A stretch of 64,000 bases of DNA from Nocardia sp. NBC_00565 (GTDB taxonomy: Bacteria; Actinomycetota; Actinomycetes; Mycobacteriales; Mycobacteriaceae), in NCBI RefSeq assembly GCF_036345915.1, contig NZ_CP107785.1, forward strand, positions 682,001 to 746,000. The letters run 5' to 3'. The translations under genes and the position numbers were made by a program. The notes under the pieces are model-generated. The model worked only from the letters and a program-made list of their open reading frames with translations. It did no database searches and was not told the origin of the DNA. The first letter of the stretch is position 1. The number at the start of each line of letters is the position of its first letter. Shown here piece after piece: positions 53,920 to 63,079 of the stretch.

Positions 53920-54918
53920 TCAATCCGATGTTCGGGCCAGCTGTTCGGTCGCGTCTATACCGGCGCCGAACCGACGGCGATATTCGGTCGGGGCGATGCC
54001 GACAACCTTCTGGAAGTGGTGTCGCAGCAGCGCGCCGGACCCGAAACCGGCTTGCGTGGCGATCTGCTCCAGTCCCTCGTCGGTGTCCTCCAGCAGGTGC
54101 TTGGCGTAGAGCACGCGCTGGTTGGTCAGCCATTTCACCGGGGTGGTTCCGGTTTCGGCGGCGAAGCGGCGGGCGAAGGTGCGGGTGGACATCATCGAAC
54201 GGGCGGCGAGATCGTCGATGGTGTGCGGGAGGTCCAGATTCTCGCTCATCCACTGCAGGGTGGAGCTGAGGCTGTCGGAGGTGCATTCGGGGACCGGGCG
54301 CTCGATGAATTGGCGCTGCCCGCCGTCGCGCTGCGGCGGCACCACCATCCGCCGCGCGATCGCGTTCGCGACGGAACTGCCGATTTCCCGGCGCACCAGA
54401 TGCAGGCAGGCGTCGATACCCGCGGCCGTACCCGCGGAGGTGATCAGGTTGCCTTCGTCCACGAACAGCACATCGGGGTCGACCGTCGCCGCCGGAAACC
54501 GAGCCGCCAATTGATCCACATAACGCCAGTGCGTCGTGCACTTGCGACCGTCGAGCAGCCCGGCCGCCCCGGCCAGGAACGCCCCCGAACACACCGTGAG
54601 CACGGTCGCCCCCGCATCCGCCGCCTCCCGGATCGCGCCGACCACCCGCGGGTCGAGCCCCGTGTCGAAGGCGGAGGCCGGAAAGGCCGGAATCGCCACG
54701 AGATCGGCCTTCGCCAACTCCTCCAGCCCGTACTCCGGCGTCACCGTGATACCGGGCGTGGTGGACGGCAGCGGCTTGCCCGGTTCGGCCGCGCAGACCT
54801 TGAAATCGAATCCGGGCAGTCCATCCGCGGTCCGATCGAGCCCGAAGACCTCACAGACCACGCCGAATTCGAACATGGCCAGGCGCTCCGACAGCACCAC
54901 GGCAACCTTGGACAGCAT
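53920..54918 (-). CDS. GlxA-type AraC-family regulator
   Basis: A 332-residue regulator with an N-terminal DJ-1/PfpI-like amidotransferase-fold domain (VAVVLSERLAMFEFGVVCEV, VLTVCSGAFLAGAAGLLDGR, with Cys in the nucleophile-elbow place) and a C-terminal AraC domain (TIDDLAARSMMSTRTFARRF, EQIATQAGFGSGALLRHHF, then KVVGIAPTEYRRRF). Proteins of this group often control catabolic genes; none of the family's known targets is adjacent. It directly precedes cobU and may simply share its transcript, or control the divergent short gene at 55005. Confidence 0.93.
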   Translation of the reverse strand: MLSKVAVVLSERLAMFEFGVVCEVFGLDRTADGLPGFDFKVCAAEPGKPLPSTTPGITVTPEYGLEELAKADLVAIPAFPASAFDTGLDPRVVGAIREAADAGATVLTVCSGAFLAGAAGLLDGRKCTTHWRYVDQLAARFPAATVDPDVLFVDEGNLITSAGTAAGIDACLHLVRREIGSSVANAIARRMVVPPQRDGGQRQFIERPVPECTSDSLSSTLQWMSENLDLPHTIDDLAARSMMSTRTFARRFAAETGTTPVKWLTNQRVLYAKHLLEDTDEGLEQIATQAGFGSGALLRHHFQKVVGIAPTEYRRRFGAGIDATEQLARTSD

Positions 54919-55004
54919 GCCGACAGCGTACCTGGCTGAATCTTTACGAACAATGTCAGAACAGCCACTTTCGGCGGTAAATCATCGAGCGCAAAATTAC
55001 TGCC

Positions 55005-55163
55005 ATGATTACTTTTCTCGTAAGCATGGCGGTCGTGGTGGGCTTCGCGGTCCTCATCGCGCAAGGATGCGGCCATGCCGGATCAGGCCATATCACCGAT
55101 CGCGACGCCCAGCGGATGCAGACCGAACTGTCCGCGATCTACGCCCACGGGCATCATCGTTGA
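55005..55163 (+). CDS. 52-residue single-span membrane peptide
   Basis: A short gene of 53 codons with ATG at 55005. The N-terminal helix MITFLVSMAVVVGFAVLIA is a clear transmembrane or signal-anchor segment, followed by QGCGHAGSGHI and a polar tail with DRDAQRMQTELSAIYAHGHH. The codon bias agrees with a real gene. It diverges from the GlxA-type regulator (87 bases between starts) and ends before a strong inverted repeat. The family is not recognised. A His-rich end might bind metal, but that is speculation. Confidence 0.6.
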   Translation: MITFLVSMAVVVGFAVLIAQGCGHAGSGHITDRDAQRMQTELSAIYAHGHHR

Positions 55164-55246
55164 GATCTCCCCTGGATTCAGGGCGGAGTGTCAAGTGGTG
55201 GCATCGCTTCTTACGCCACCACCACGGAGCGAGTCTTACGAGCGAC

Positions 55247-55338
55247 GTTCGCGGCCGGCTTGCGTCCGAGTGGTCGAAGCGCATGCGACGAAGTCGCGAG
55301 TCTCGACCGCTCGGACGCAAGCCTTGGGGGCCGCGAAC
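55247..55338. repeat. Long imperfect inverted repeat between convergent genes
   Basis: Left arm 55247-55277 and right arm 55303-55338 pair over about 30 bases: GTTCGCGGCC, then GGCTTGCGTCCGAG (perfect 14-base match) and GGTCGA, with a five-base bulge in the right arm. The loop holds a smaller stem (GCGAC, GAA, GTCGC at 55286-55298). Another perfect hairpin, CAGCGCC-GCA-GGCGCTG, follows at 55342-55358, just before the DUF3043 stop. Probably a two-way terminator, though it is much longer than needed for that. Confidence 0.75.
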
Positions 55339-55362
55339 ACGCAGCGCCGCAGGCGCTGCAAA

Positions 55363-56034
55363 TCAAACACTGTCGCCGGGCCCGACGCGCGGCTTCGGCG
55401 CCCGCATCTTGCGGATCTGCGAAGCGCGCACGAAGGCGTACCAACCCAGCTTGTACCCGGTATCGGTGCTGTCGGGGAAGCGCTCGCGCACCCGTCCGTT
55501 GACGATCCGGCCGAGCAGGAACCCCTCGGCGATCATGAACGCCATCATCACCAGCATGGCCAATGTCACAACGGTCTGCAGCGCTGGCGCCACGAACATC
55601 GACAGAATCAACACCAGCGCCATCGGCATGAACAGCCCGACCAGATTGCGGCGGGCATCGACGATATCGCGCACGAAGGCCCGCACCGGACCCTGATCGC
55701 GCGGCAGTAGGTATTTGTCCTCGCCCGCGAGCATCCTGGCGCGCCGATCCTGGGCCGCGATACGACGCTCGGCGGAGGCGGCTTTGCGCTCCTGCCGGTT
55801 GCCACGGGTGGCCTTGCGCCGGGCCCGGGCCTCCTTCGCGGTGAGCGGAGCGGGAGCTACCGGGCCGCGCCGTTTGCCTTCTGCGTCACGACGTTTCGGG
55901 GTGGGACGGCCCTTGCCTTCGGTGGCGGTGGCCGCTTTCGAGATCGAGACTGCGGTCGAGCCGCCGTCCGAGTCCGCCGTCTGGTCGGCGCCCTCGTCGG
56001 TGGTGCTGGACTCGCCGCGACGGAACAATTTCAC
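55363..56034 (-). CDS. DUF3043 membrane protein
   Basis: A 223-residue protein of the actinobacterial DUF3043 family. The N-terminal half is highly charged and probably disordered, with AKEARARRKATRGNRQERK and RRIAAQDRRARMLAGEDKYL; LLPRDQGPVRAFVRDIVDAR is the family hallmark. Two transmembrane helices follow, LVGLFMPMALVLILSMFV and VVTLAMLVMMAFMIAEGFLL, then a short basic tail. The function is unknown. The same gene lies near the Fe-S carrier and asnB in related genomes (Rv2203 region, from memory). Confidence 0.88.
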   Translation of the reverse strand: MKLFRRGESSTTDEGADQTADSDGGSTAVSISKAATATEGKGRPTPKRRDAEGKRRGPVAPAPLTAKEARARRKATRGNRQERKAASAERRIAAQDRRARMLAGEDKYLLPRDQGPVRAFVRDIVDARRNLVGLFMPMALVLILSMFVAPALQTVVTLAMLVMMAFMIAEGFLLGRIVNGRVRERFPDSTDTGYKLGWYAFVRASQIRKMRAPKPRVGPGDSV

Positions 56035-56241
56035 AGCAACCAGGCTATTCGATACCGTATCCAGCGGGAAATGCGGTCCATCCGCAGTGTCACCGTGCCC
56101 GCGTGCGCAGCGTCACGGAGGTTGTGTCATAGCAGCGACGCCTTAGTGGCAAGATGGGGAATAGCAGCCCGCTGAGTAGTGTTGACAGCCACGAGCCGTG
56201 CGCTGTTCACGGGTTGAACACAGCTGTCCTGAGGAGAGTTC

Positions 56242-56592
56242 ATGACTGTGCAAGACGAGACGACCACCCACGGTGTGACGCTGACCGACGCCGCCGCCGG
56301 CAAGGCGAAGGCGCTGCTCGACCAGGAGGGTCGCGACGACCTCGCCCTGCGTATCGCCGTGCAGCCGGGTGGCTGCGCGGGCCTGCGCTACCAGCTCTTC
56401 TTCGACGATCGCTCGCTCGATGGTGACCTCACCGTCGACTTCGGCGGTGTGAAGCTGGCCGTCGACCGGATGAGTGCGCCGTACGTGCAGGGCGCCTCGA
56501 TCGACTTCGTCGACACCATCGAGAAGCAGGGCTTCACCATCGATAACCCGAACGCGACGGGTTCGTGCGCCTGCGGCGACTCCTTCAACTGA
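56242..56592 (+). CDS. erpA: A-type iron-sulfur carrier (ErpA/HesB-like)
   Basis: A 116-residue A-type carrier that hands Fe-S clusters to target enzymes. The three conserved cysteines are in QPGGCAGLRYQLFF and GSCACGDSFN, the usual C-x(n)-C-x-C pattern. Length is normal. ATG 56242 has GAGGAGAG upstream. A TTGACA element at about 56182-56187 could be the -35 box of its promoter. The product is essential in M. tuberculosis, where I recall the equivalent as Rv2204c. Clients in this window would include LipA, a 4Fe-4S enzyme. Confidence 0.93.
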   Translation: MTVQDETTTHGVTLTDAAAGKAKALLDQEGRDDLALRIAVQPGGCAGLRYQLFFDDRSLDGDLTVDFGGVKLAVDRMSAPYVQGASIDFVDTIEKQGFTIDNPNATGSCACGDSFN

Positions 56593-56775
56593 TCTCGGAA
56601 AGCTGTCGCCGGGTCCATCCGAGACCCGGCGATTTGCCGACCGCTCGTCCACGATGCGAATCGTGCGGCACTCGCTGATCGGCTGAATATTCGCCCGCGG
56701 CGGGCAGGCGTATCCGGACAGACGGGAAGGTACGGTAAAGGCGGGGACTCTGTTCCCCGAGTCGTCACCGTCTAG

Positions 56776-57768
<993 letters not shown>

Positions 57769-57799
57769 CCTTCCGCCGTCGCGCGTTCGCGCAGACATC

Positions 57800-57830
57800 G
57801 AACGGCCGCACCGATCTGGTGCGGCCGTTC
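57800..57830 (+). terminator. Terminator after the kinase gene
   Basis: Perfect 13-base stem GAACGGCCGCACC / GGTGCGGCCGTTC with loop GATCT, 32 bases after the stop. Confidence 0.8.
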
Positions 57831-57887
57831 TGCGTTGCGCTGCACACTGATTCGCCTGCCGCGTACGGATTCGCGCACTTGATCGGC

Positions 57888-57918
57888 GCGCACGAATTCT
57901 CCGGGCGAGTTCGTGCGC
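57888..57918. terminator. Hairpin before the end of asnB
   Basis: Nine-base stem GCGCACGAA / TTCGTGCGC, 13-base loop, 37 bases beyond the asnB stop on the minus strand. Likely terminator for asnB. Confidence 0.5.
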
Positions 57919-57954
57919 TGTGTGCGCGGCAGCAGGAAACGTGCGCTGAAGCGG

Positions 57955-59940
57955 CTACAGGGAGACGGGGTAGACCGGCTCCTGGATGTCGGGGGTGATG
58001 CGCTTCTCGACGAAGATGCCGTGCCAGACCATGAACACCAGCAACGTCCACAGCCGGCGGCTGTGGTCGCCGCGGCCCGCGCGGTGGTCTTCGAGCATGC
58101 CCTTGATGGCGCCCTTGTCCAGCAGGTGGTCGGTCTGGGATTCGGCGATCTGCAGGTGTGCCCAGTCGTAGAGTTCGGTGCCGCGCAGCCAATGCCGCAG
58201 CGGGACCGGGAAACCCAGCTTCGCCCGGTTCAGCACATGCGGCGGGACGATGCCCTCCAGCGCCTGGCGCAGTGCGTACTTCGTGGTCTCCTTGGTGATC
58301 TTCTGCTCGTAGGGCAGCCCCTCGGCGACCTTCAGCACCTCGGAGTCCAGGAACGGCACGCGCAACTCGAGCGAGTTCGCCATGGTCATCTTGTCGGCCT
58401 TGACCAGGATGTCGCCGCGCAGCCAGGTGTAGAGATCCAGATGCTGCATGCGCGCCACCGGATCCCAGCCGCGCGACTGTGCGTAGATCGGCGCGGTGAC
58501 GTCCTGATGGGTCCATTCCGGCCGGAATTCCCGCAGCACCGCACGCAACTGTGCGTCGCTGAAGCTGCGCGCGTTGCCGTAGTAGCGCTGCTCGAGGGTG
58601 AGTGAGCCGCGGTGCAGCAGGCTCTTACCCCGGGTGCCGTCCGGAATCCGCTCCGACAGCTTGCCCGCCAGCTTGCGGACGCCGCGCGGCAGATACTCGA
58701 AGGGCTTGAGCGACAACGGTTCCCGATAGATCGTGTAACCGCCGAACAGCTCGTCCGCGCCCTCGCCGGAGAGGACGACCTTGACGTGCTTGCGCGCCTC
58801 CTTCGCCACGAAGTACAGCGGCACCAGCGCCGGATCGGCCACTGGATCGTCGAGGTACCAGACGATTTCGGGGATCGCGGCGGCGAATTCGGCGGGGGAG
58901 ACCACCTTCACGATGTGCCGCGCGCCGATCGCCTCGGCGCTCTCGGCCGCCACATCGACCTCGGAGTAGCCCTCCCGCTCGAAACCGGTGGTGAAGGTGA
59001 TCAGCTTCGGGTTGTGCCGCATGGCCAGCGCCGCGACCGCGGTGGAGTCGATGCCGCCGGACAGGAACGAGCCGACGGTGACGTCCGCGCGCATGTGCTT
59101 GGCGACGGAGTCCTCCAGCGCCTCGGCGATCTCGCGGTAGCGGGCGGCCTCGGCACCGGGCGCGAAGGGCCGCACGGTGAACTGCGGGTTGAAGTAGCGG
59201 GTGATCTCGGGCGCTTCGCCGGCCCGCACGGTGGCGTAGTGGCCCGATTCGAGGCGGCGAATGTCCTTGTGCAGCGTCTCCGGCTCCGGCACGTACTGCA
59301 GCACGGTGTAGTGCTCCAGCGCCCGTGGATCCAGCGCATCGGAGAGTCCGAGCGCGGGCAGCAGTTCCAGCAGACTCTTCTTCTCACTGCCGAACGCGGT
59401 CCCGCCGGGACCGGTCGCCAGGAACAGCGGTTTGATCCCGAATGGATCGCGCGCCAGGAACAGCTCCTGGGTCTCGGTATCCCAGATCGCGAACGCGAAC
59501 ATGCCGCGCAGTTTGCGCACCGCCTCCGGGCCCCAATAGTGGAACGCCGCGACGATCGCCTCGCTGTCGCCCTCGGTCTCGAAGATCTTGCCGCCGGGAA
59601 ACTCCTCGGCATGCGCCTTCGCGAGCTCCGCGCGGATCTCGATGTAGTTGTAGATCTCGCCGTTGAACGTCAGCGCGTAGCGCTCCCGGTTCTCCGCCGG
59701 ACCCCAGCGCAGCGGCTGGTGCGAGTGCTCGATATCGATGATCGACAGGCGGTTGAAGCCGTAGATCACATGATCGTCGTGCCAGGTGCCGCGTTCGTCC
59801 GGGCCACGGTGGCGCACGCAGTGCAGGGCGTCGTACACCCGCTCCACGGTGTTTACCCACCCCGCCAGCTGCGCTGGCTGCCGTCCCCGACCGTCGTCGG
59901 TTGCCGCATCAGATGTCAGAAATCCGAGCAGTCCACACAC
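57955..59940 (-). CDS. asnB: Asparagine synthetase (glutamine-hydrolysing)
   Basis: A 661-residue enzyme that makes asparagine from aspartate with ammonia from glutamine. GTG 59940 is followed at once by TGT, so the mature protein begins with the catalytic Cys2 (CGLLGFL) of the class II glutaminase domain; RHRGPDERGTWHDDHVIYG and LTFNGEIYNYIEIRAEL are further glutaminase motifs. The synthetase domain has the PP-loop VGSFLSGGIDSTAVAALA and LSGEGADELFGGY. The length equals M. tuberculosis AsnB (about 650). AUG-less upstream codons to 60126 are excluded because they would bury the Cys. Confidence 0.96.
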   Translation of the reverse strand: MCGLLGFLTSDAATDDGRGRQPAQLAGWVNTVERVYDALHCVRHRGPDERGTWHDDHVIYGFNRLSIIDIEHSHQPLRWGPAENRERYALTFNGEIYNYIEIRAELAKAHAEEFPGGKIFETEGDSEAIVAAFHYWGPEAVRKLRGMFAFAIWDTETQELFLARDPFGIKPLFLATGPGGTAFGSEKKSLLELLPALGLSDALDPRALEHYTVLQYVPEPETLHKDIRRLESGHYATVRAGEAPEITRYFNPQFTVRPFAPGAEAARYREIAEALEDSVAKHMRADVTVGSFLSGGIDSTAVAALAMRHNPKLITFTTGFEREGYSEVDVAAESAEAIGARHIVKVVSPAEFAAAIPEIVWYLDDPVADPALVPLYFVAKEARKHVKVVLSGEGADELFGGYTIYREPLSLKPFEYLPRGVRKLAGKLSERIPDGTRGKSLLHRGSLTLEQRYYGNARSFSDAQLRAVLREFRPEWTHQDVTAPIYAQSRGWDPVARMQHLDLYTWLRGDILVKADKMTMANSLELRVPFLDSEVLKVAEGLPYEQKITKETTKYALRQALEGIVPPHVLNRAKLGFPVPLRHWLRGTELYDWAHLQIAESQTDHLLDKGAIKGMLEDHRAGRGDHSRRLWTLLVFMVWHGIFVEKRITPDIQEPVYPVSL

Positions 59941-60415
59941 GGCGTCGGCAACCTCGTTTCCTACTTGGGTACGGGCGCTGGCCCGATTCACTGGGTGGCT
60001 GCGCCCGATAGGCTGGGGCGCAAGGGCGAAATCTCGTGTCCGAGTATGCCGCACCGGGGGGATTCGTGTGTCGCGCGCATCAGGTGCGCGTGGCTGGCAG
60101 CGGCCGCGATAGCCGCCCCTCGGCATTCGAAATGTTGTGTCCGCGTTCGTCGAACGGTCGCGGTGAACGCCCTGTGCTGGGACGATGTCCTGGTGACCGC
60201 GGCAACCCCGGGATCGGCGGAGTGTCGAATGCGACCCGACGTCAAACGGGGCGCCGGTTTGGTCTACGCTGCGTAGTACTCAGGACATTCTTAGGTGGAT
60301 CGCGCCCGAATGGGGCAGGCCGGAATGCCCTGAAATGTGCTTGAGACGTACCGCCGGGCGATCGCAACCCTGGCGGTGCACTGTCGGAATGTGTGGCGAC
60401 CAGGAAGGCGTGAGC

Positions 60416-61507
60416 GTGGCGCACAAGGCGAGCGAAGAGATCGGGGCACGACCCCTGAAGGGTCGGCGGGGCCGCATCCTTCGGCGGGCCGGGCTGGCGG
60501 TGTCCCTGGGGATCACCGCGATGCTCGTCTCGGGCTGCTCGATCGACAATGTTTGGCTGCGATTCGGTTGGCCGTCGGGCATCACGCCGCAGGCCACCCG
60601 GATGCGCGAGCTGTGGACCTGGTCGGTCCTCGCCGCATTGGCGATGGGTGTGCTGGTGTGGGGTCTGACCTTCTGGACCGTCATCTTCCACCGCAAGAAG
60701 AAGGACTCCCCGGAGTTCCCGCGTCAGACCGGCTACAACGTGCCGCTGGAGCTGACCTACACCGCCGTGCCGTTCGTCATCATCGCGGTGCTGTTCTACT
60801 TCACCGTGGTCGTGCAGAACTACGTGCACGAGAAGGTCGCCAACCCGGACGTGACCGTCGACGTGACCGCCTTCCAGTGGAACTGGAAGTTCGGCTACCG
60901 CAATGTCGACTTCAAGGACGGCTTCCGCTTCGACGGGATCGACGCCGCGCGTGAGGCTGATAACCAGGAGCAGCTCGAGGAGTACAAGGAGCGGACCAAG
61001 GACGGTCACCCGCAGCCGGGCCCCGTGCACGGCAAGCCGGAGAACGACATCCTGTCCTACCTGCACTACGACAAGGTCGAGACCGTCGGCTCCAGCACCG
61101 AGGTTCCAGTGCTCGTACTGCCGACCGGCAAGATCATCGAATTCCAGCTGGCCGCCGCCGACGTGGTGCACGCCTTCTGGGTGCCGGAGTTCCTGTTCAA
61201 GCGCGACGTGATGCCGAACCCGAAGGAAAATCATTCGGACAACGTCTTCCAGATCACCAAGATCGAGAAGGAAGGCGCGTTCGTCGGCCGGTGCGCCGAG
61301 ATGTGCGGCACCTTCCACTCGATGATGAACTTCGAGGTCCGTGCGGTGTCGCCGGAGAAGTTCACCAAGTACATCGAGTCGCGCAAGGCGGGTAAGACCA
61401 ACGCCGAGGCGCTCGAGTCCATCGGTGAATCCCCGGTCGCCACCTCCACCCAGCCGTTCAACACCAAGCGCGACACCAAGAGCGCGGCCGCGGCCGAGAG
61501 CAAGTGA
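60416..61507 (+). CDS. ctaC: Cytochrome c oxidase subunit II
   Basis: A 363-residue subunit II that carries the CuA site and accepts electrons from the bc1-cytochrome cc complex. The N-terminus is a lipoprotein signal (LAVSLGITAMLVSGCS). Two membrane helices follow, LWTWSVLAALAMGVLVWGL and AVPFVIIAVLFYFTVVV. The CuA domain has ADVVHAFWVPEF and GRCAEMCGTFHSMMNFEV with the Cys pair, Glu, His and Met ligands. A charged insert around residues 170-205 (RTKDGHPQPGPVHGKPEND) is typical of actinobacteria. GTG 60416 has AGGAAGG seven bases before it. Confidence 0.96.
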   Translation: MAHKASEEIGARPLKGRRGRILRRAGLAVSLGITAMLVSGCSIDNVWLRFGWPSGITPQATRMRELWTWSVLAALAMGVLVWGLTFWTVIFHRKKKDSPEFPRQTGYNVPLELTYTAVPFVIIAVLFYFTVVVQNYVHEKVANPDVTVDVTAFQWNWKFGYRNVDFKDGFRFDGIDAAREADNQEQLEEYKERTKDGHPQPGPVHGKPENDILSYLHYDKVETVGSSTEVPVLVLPTGKIIEFQLAAADVVHAFWVPEFLFKRDVMPNPKENHSDNVFQITKIEKEGAFVGRCAEMCGTFHSMMNFEVRAVSPEKFTKYIESRKAGKTNAEALESIGESPVATSTQPFNTKRDTKSAAAAESK

Positions 61508-61520
61508 GGATTGATCTGAT

Positions 61521-61937
61521 ATGAAGATCGAAGCGCGGATTTTCGAACTGCTCACGGTGTTCTTCGTCATCGTGGCCATCGTGTACGGCTACTTCACCGG
61601 TCAGTCGCGCACCGGTGTGGAATGGGCGGGCACCACCGCGACGGTGCTGACCGCCGGTCTGTCACTGATCATCGGCACCTACTTCCGCTTCGTCGCACGT
61701 CGCCTCGACCTGCGCCCGGAGGATTACGAGGACGCCGAGATCGTGGACGGCACGGGCGATCTCGGCTTCTTCTCGCCCGGCAGCTTCTGGCCCATCACCC
61801 TGGCCGCGGCGGGCTCCATCACCGCCCTCGGCCTGGCGTTCTTCCAGTTCTGGCTGATCGGCATCGGTGTGGTCTGCATCCTCGGTGCGGCCGCCGGACT
61901 GGTGTTCGAGTACTACCTCGGCCCCGAGAAGCACTGA
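61521..61937 (+). CDS. ctaF: Cytochrome c oxidase subunit IV (actinobacterial)
   Basis: A 138-residue small subunit with four predicted membrane helices ([58 protein letters not shown] and [20 protein letters not shown]). The conserved polar loop [18 protein letters not shown] is the family mark. It lies 13 bases after ctaC and is the usual partner of it in Mycobacteriales. A strong terminator follows, so the two genes form a complete unit. Confidence 0.95.
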   Translation: MKIEARIFELLTVFFVIVAIVYGYFTGQSRTGVEWAGTTATVLTAGLSLIIGTYFRFVARRLDLRPEDYEDAEIVDGTGDLGFFSPGSFWPITLAAAGSITALGLAFFQFWLIGIGVVCILGAAAGLVFEYYLGPEKH

Positions 61938-61952
61938 GCTGAACTCCTTTTC

Positions 61953-61985
61953 GAAGGGCCCCACCGGAATCCGGTGGGGCCCTTC
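61953..61985 (+). terminator. Terminator after ctaF
   Basis: Perfect 15-base stem GAAGGGCCCCACCGG / CCGGTGGGGCCCTTC with a three-base loop, 16 bases after the ctaF stop. Confidence 0.85.
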
Positions 61986-62109
61986 GCCGTTCCACGGGTG
62001 GCACCGTTCACCGACGGTAGTCGAGTCAGCCGGGCGGCTGTGGTTCGGCTGATCCGTTCGGTGCCCTGGTTCAGCATGCGTCGCGCTGTCTCCTGAGGGC
62101 TGCGGCGGG

Positions 62110-62934
62110 TTAGAACGAGGTGATGCGGGAGAGGAGGCGATTGGTGGAGCGGGGCGCTACCCCGGCCAGTCCGCGCAGCGTGCGGGCGAAGCGGGGCTGG
62201 AGGCGGGCCGGGCGGGTGCGGATGGCCGTTTCGACGAGTCGAGCGGTGTCGGTGGGCTCCAGGGCGGATTCGGCGATGTAGTGCGCGATGGTGCCGGATT
62301 CAGGTTGGACGGCGGGGTATTGGACGGCGGTCACCTGAATGCCGCGCGGTGACAGTTCGGCGTCCGCGCACTGCCCGAAGGTGGTCCAGGCCGCCTGGGA
62401 ACTGGCGTAGGAGGCGAAATTCGGTGTGGCGCCGGTGTTCAGGCTCCACGGGCCGACATTGATCACGTGGCCCGAACCGGATTCCAGCATCGCGGGCAGC
62501 AGGCCGAGGGTCAGGCGCAGCGGTCCGAAGTAGTTGGTGGCCATCATGCGCTGGTAGTCGCGGAAGCGGTCCAGTGATTGTGCTACGGGGCGACGCAGCG
62601 GGCGGCCCGCATTGTTGATCAGCACGTCGACGGTGCCGAATTCGGTCAGCACCCAGTGCACGAGCTGATCGACATCGCCGAGCGCGGAGATATCGCAGCG
62701 GAACCAGCCGGCATGACCGCCCGCGTCGACGATTTCATTGCACGCGGCCACGAGTTGATCACCGCGCCGGGCGACCAACAGCAGCTGGGCGCCCTGTGCG
62801 GCGAGCAGCACGGCGGTGGCAAGGCCGATATCCGAACACGCGTCCGTGACGAGTACCCGCAGGCCATCGATGGATTCGGGCCGCTGACGCTTGCGATCGG
62901 GCAGATGGACCGGGGCAGGGCGGAATTCGAGCAT
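62110..62934 (-). CDS. Atypical short-chain dehydrogenase with altered active site
   Basis: A 274-residue SDR-fold protein. ATG 62934 has GAAGG eight bases upstream and is preferred to earlier codons at 62949 and 62967. The first coenzyme motif is changed: VTDACSDIGLATAV instead of TGxxxGIG. The NNAG motif is intact (VLINNAGRP). At the active site the Ser is in NVGPWSLNTG and Tyr in FASYASSQAAW, but the Lys of YxxxK is Gln. Known SDRs without this Lys have little or no normal dehydrogenase activity, so this protein may bind but not reduce its ligand. It diverges from nothing nearby; the FAD oxidase gene at the window end lies upstream on the same strand. Confidence 0.8.
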   Translation of the reverse strand: MLEFRPAPVHLPDRKRQRPESIDGLRVLVTDACSDIGLATAVLLAAQGAQLLLVARRGDQLVAACNEIVDAGGHAGWFRCDISALGDVDQLVHWVLTEFGTVDVLINNAGRPLRRPVAQSLDRFRDYQRMMATNYFGPLRLTLGLLPAMLESGSGHVINVGPWSLNTGATPNFASYASSQAAWTTFGQCADAELSPRGIQVTAVQYPAVQPESGTIAHYIAESALEPTDTARLVETAIRTRPARLQPRFARTLRGLAGVAPRSTNRLLSRITSF

Positions 62935-63079
62935 CAGAGCAACCTTCATGTAGATGGGCTGAACCAACGCATCGACACCCCGCCGACAGTGTCGAAGTCG
63001 ACCGCCGTCGCCAGCGAGTAGCCAGGCCGCCCAGGGGCGGTAAAGCTATTTGCTGGCGACTATATGCGGCTCGACCAGT

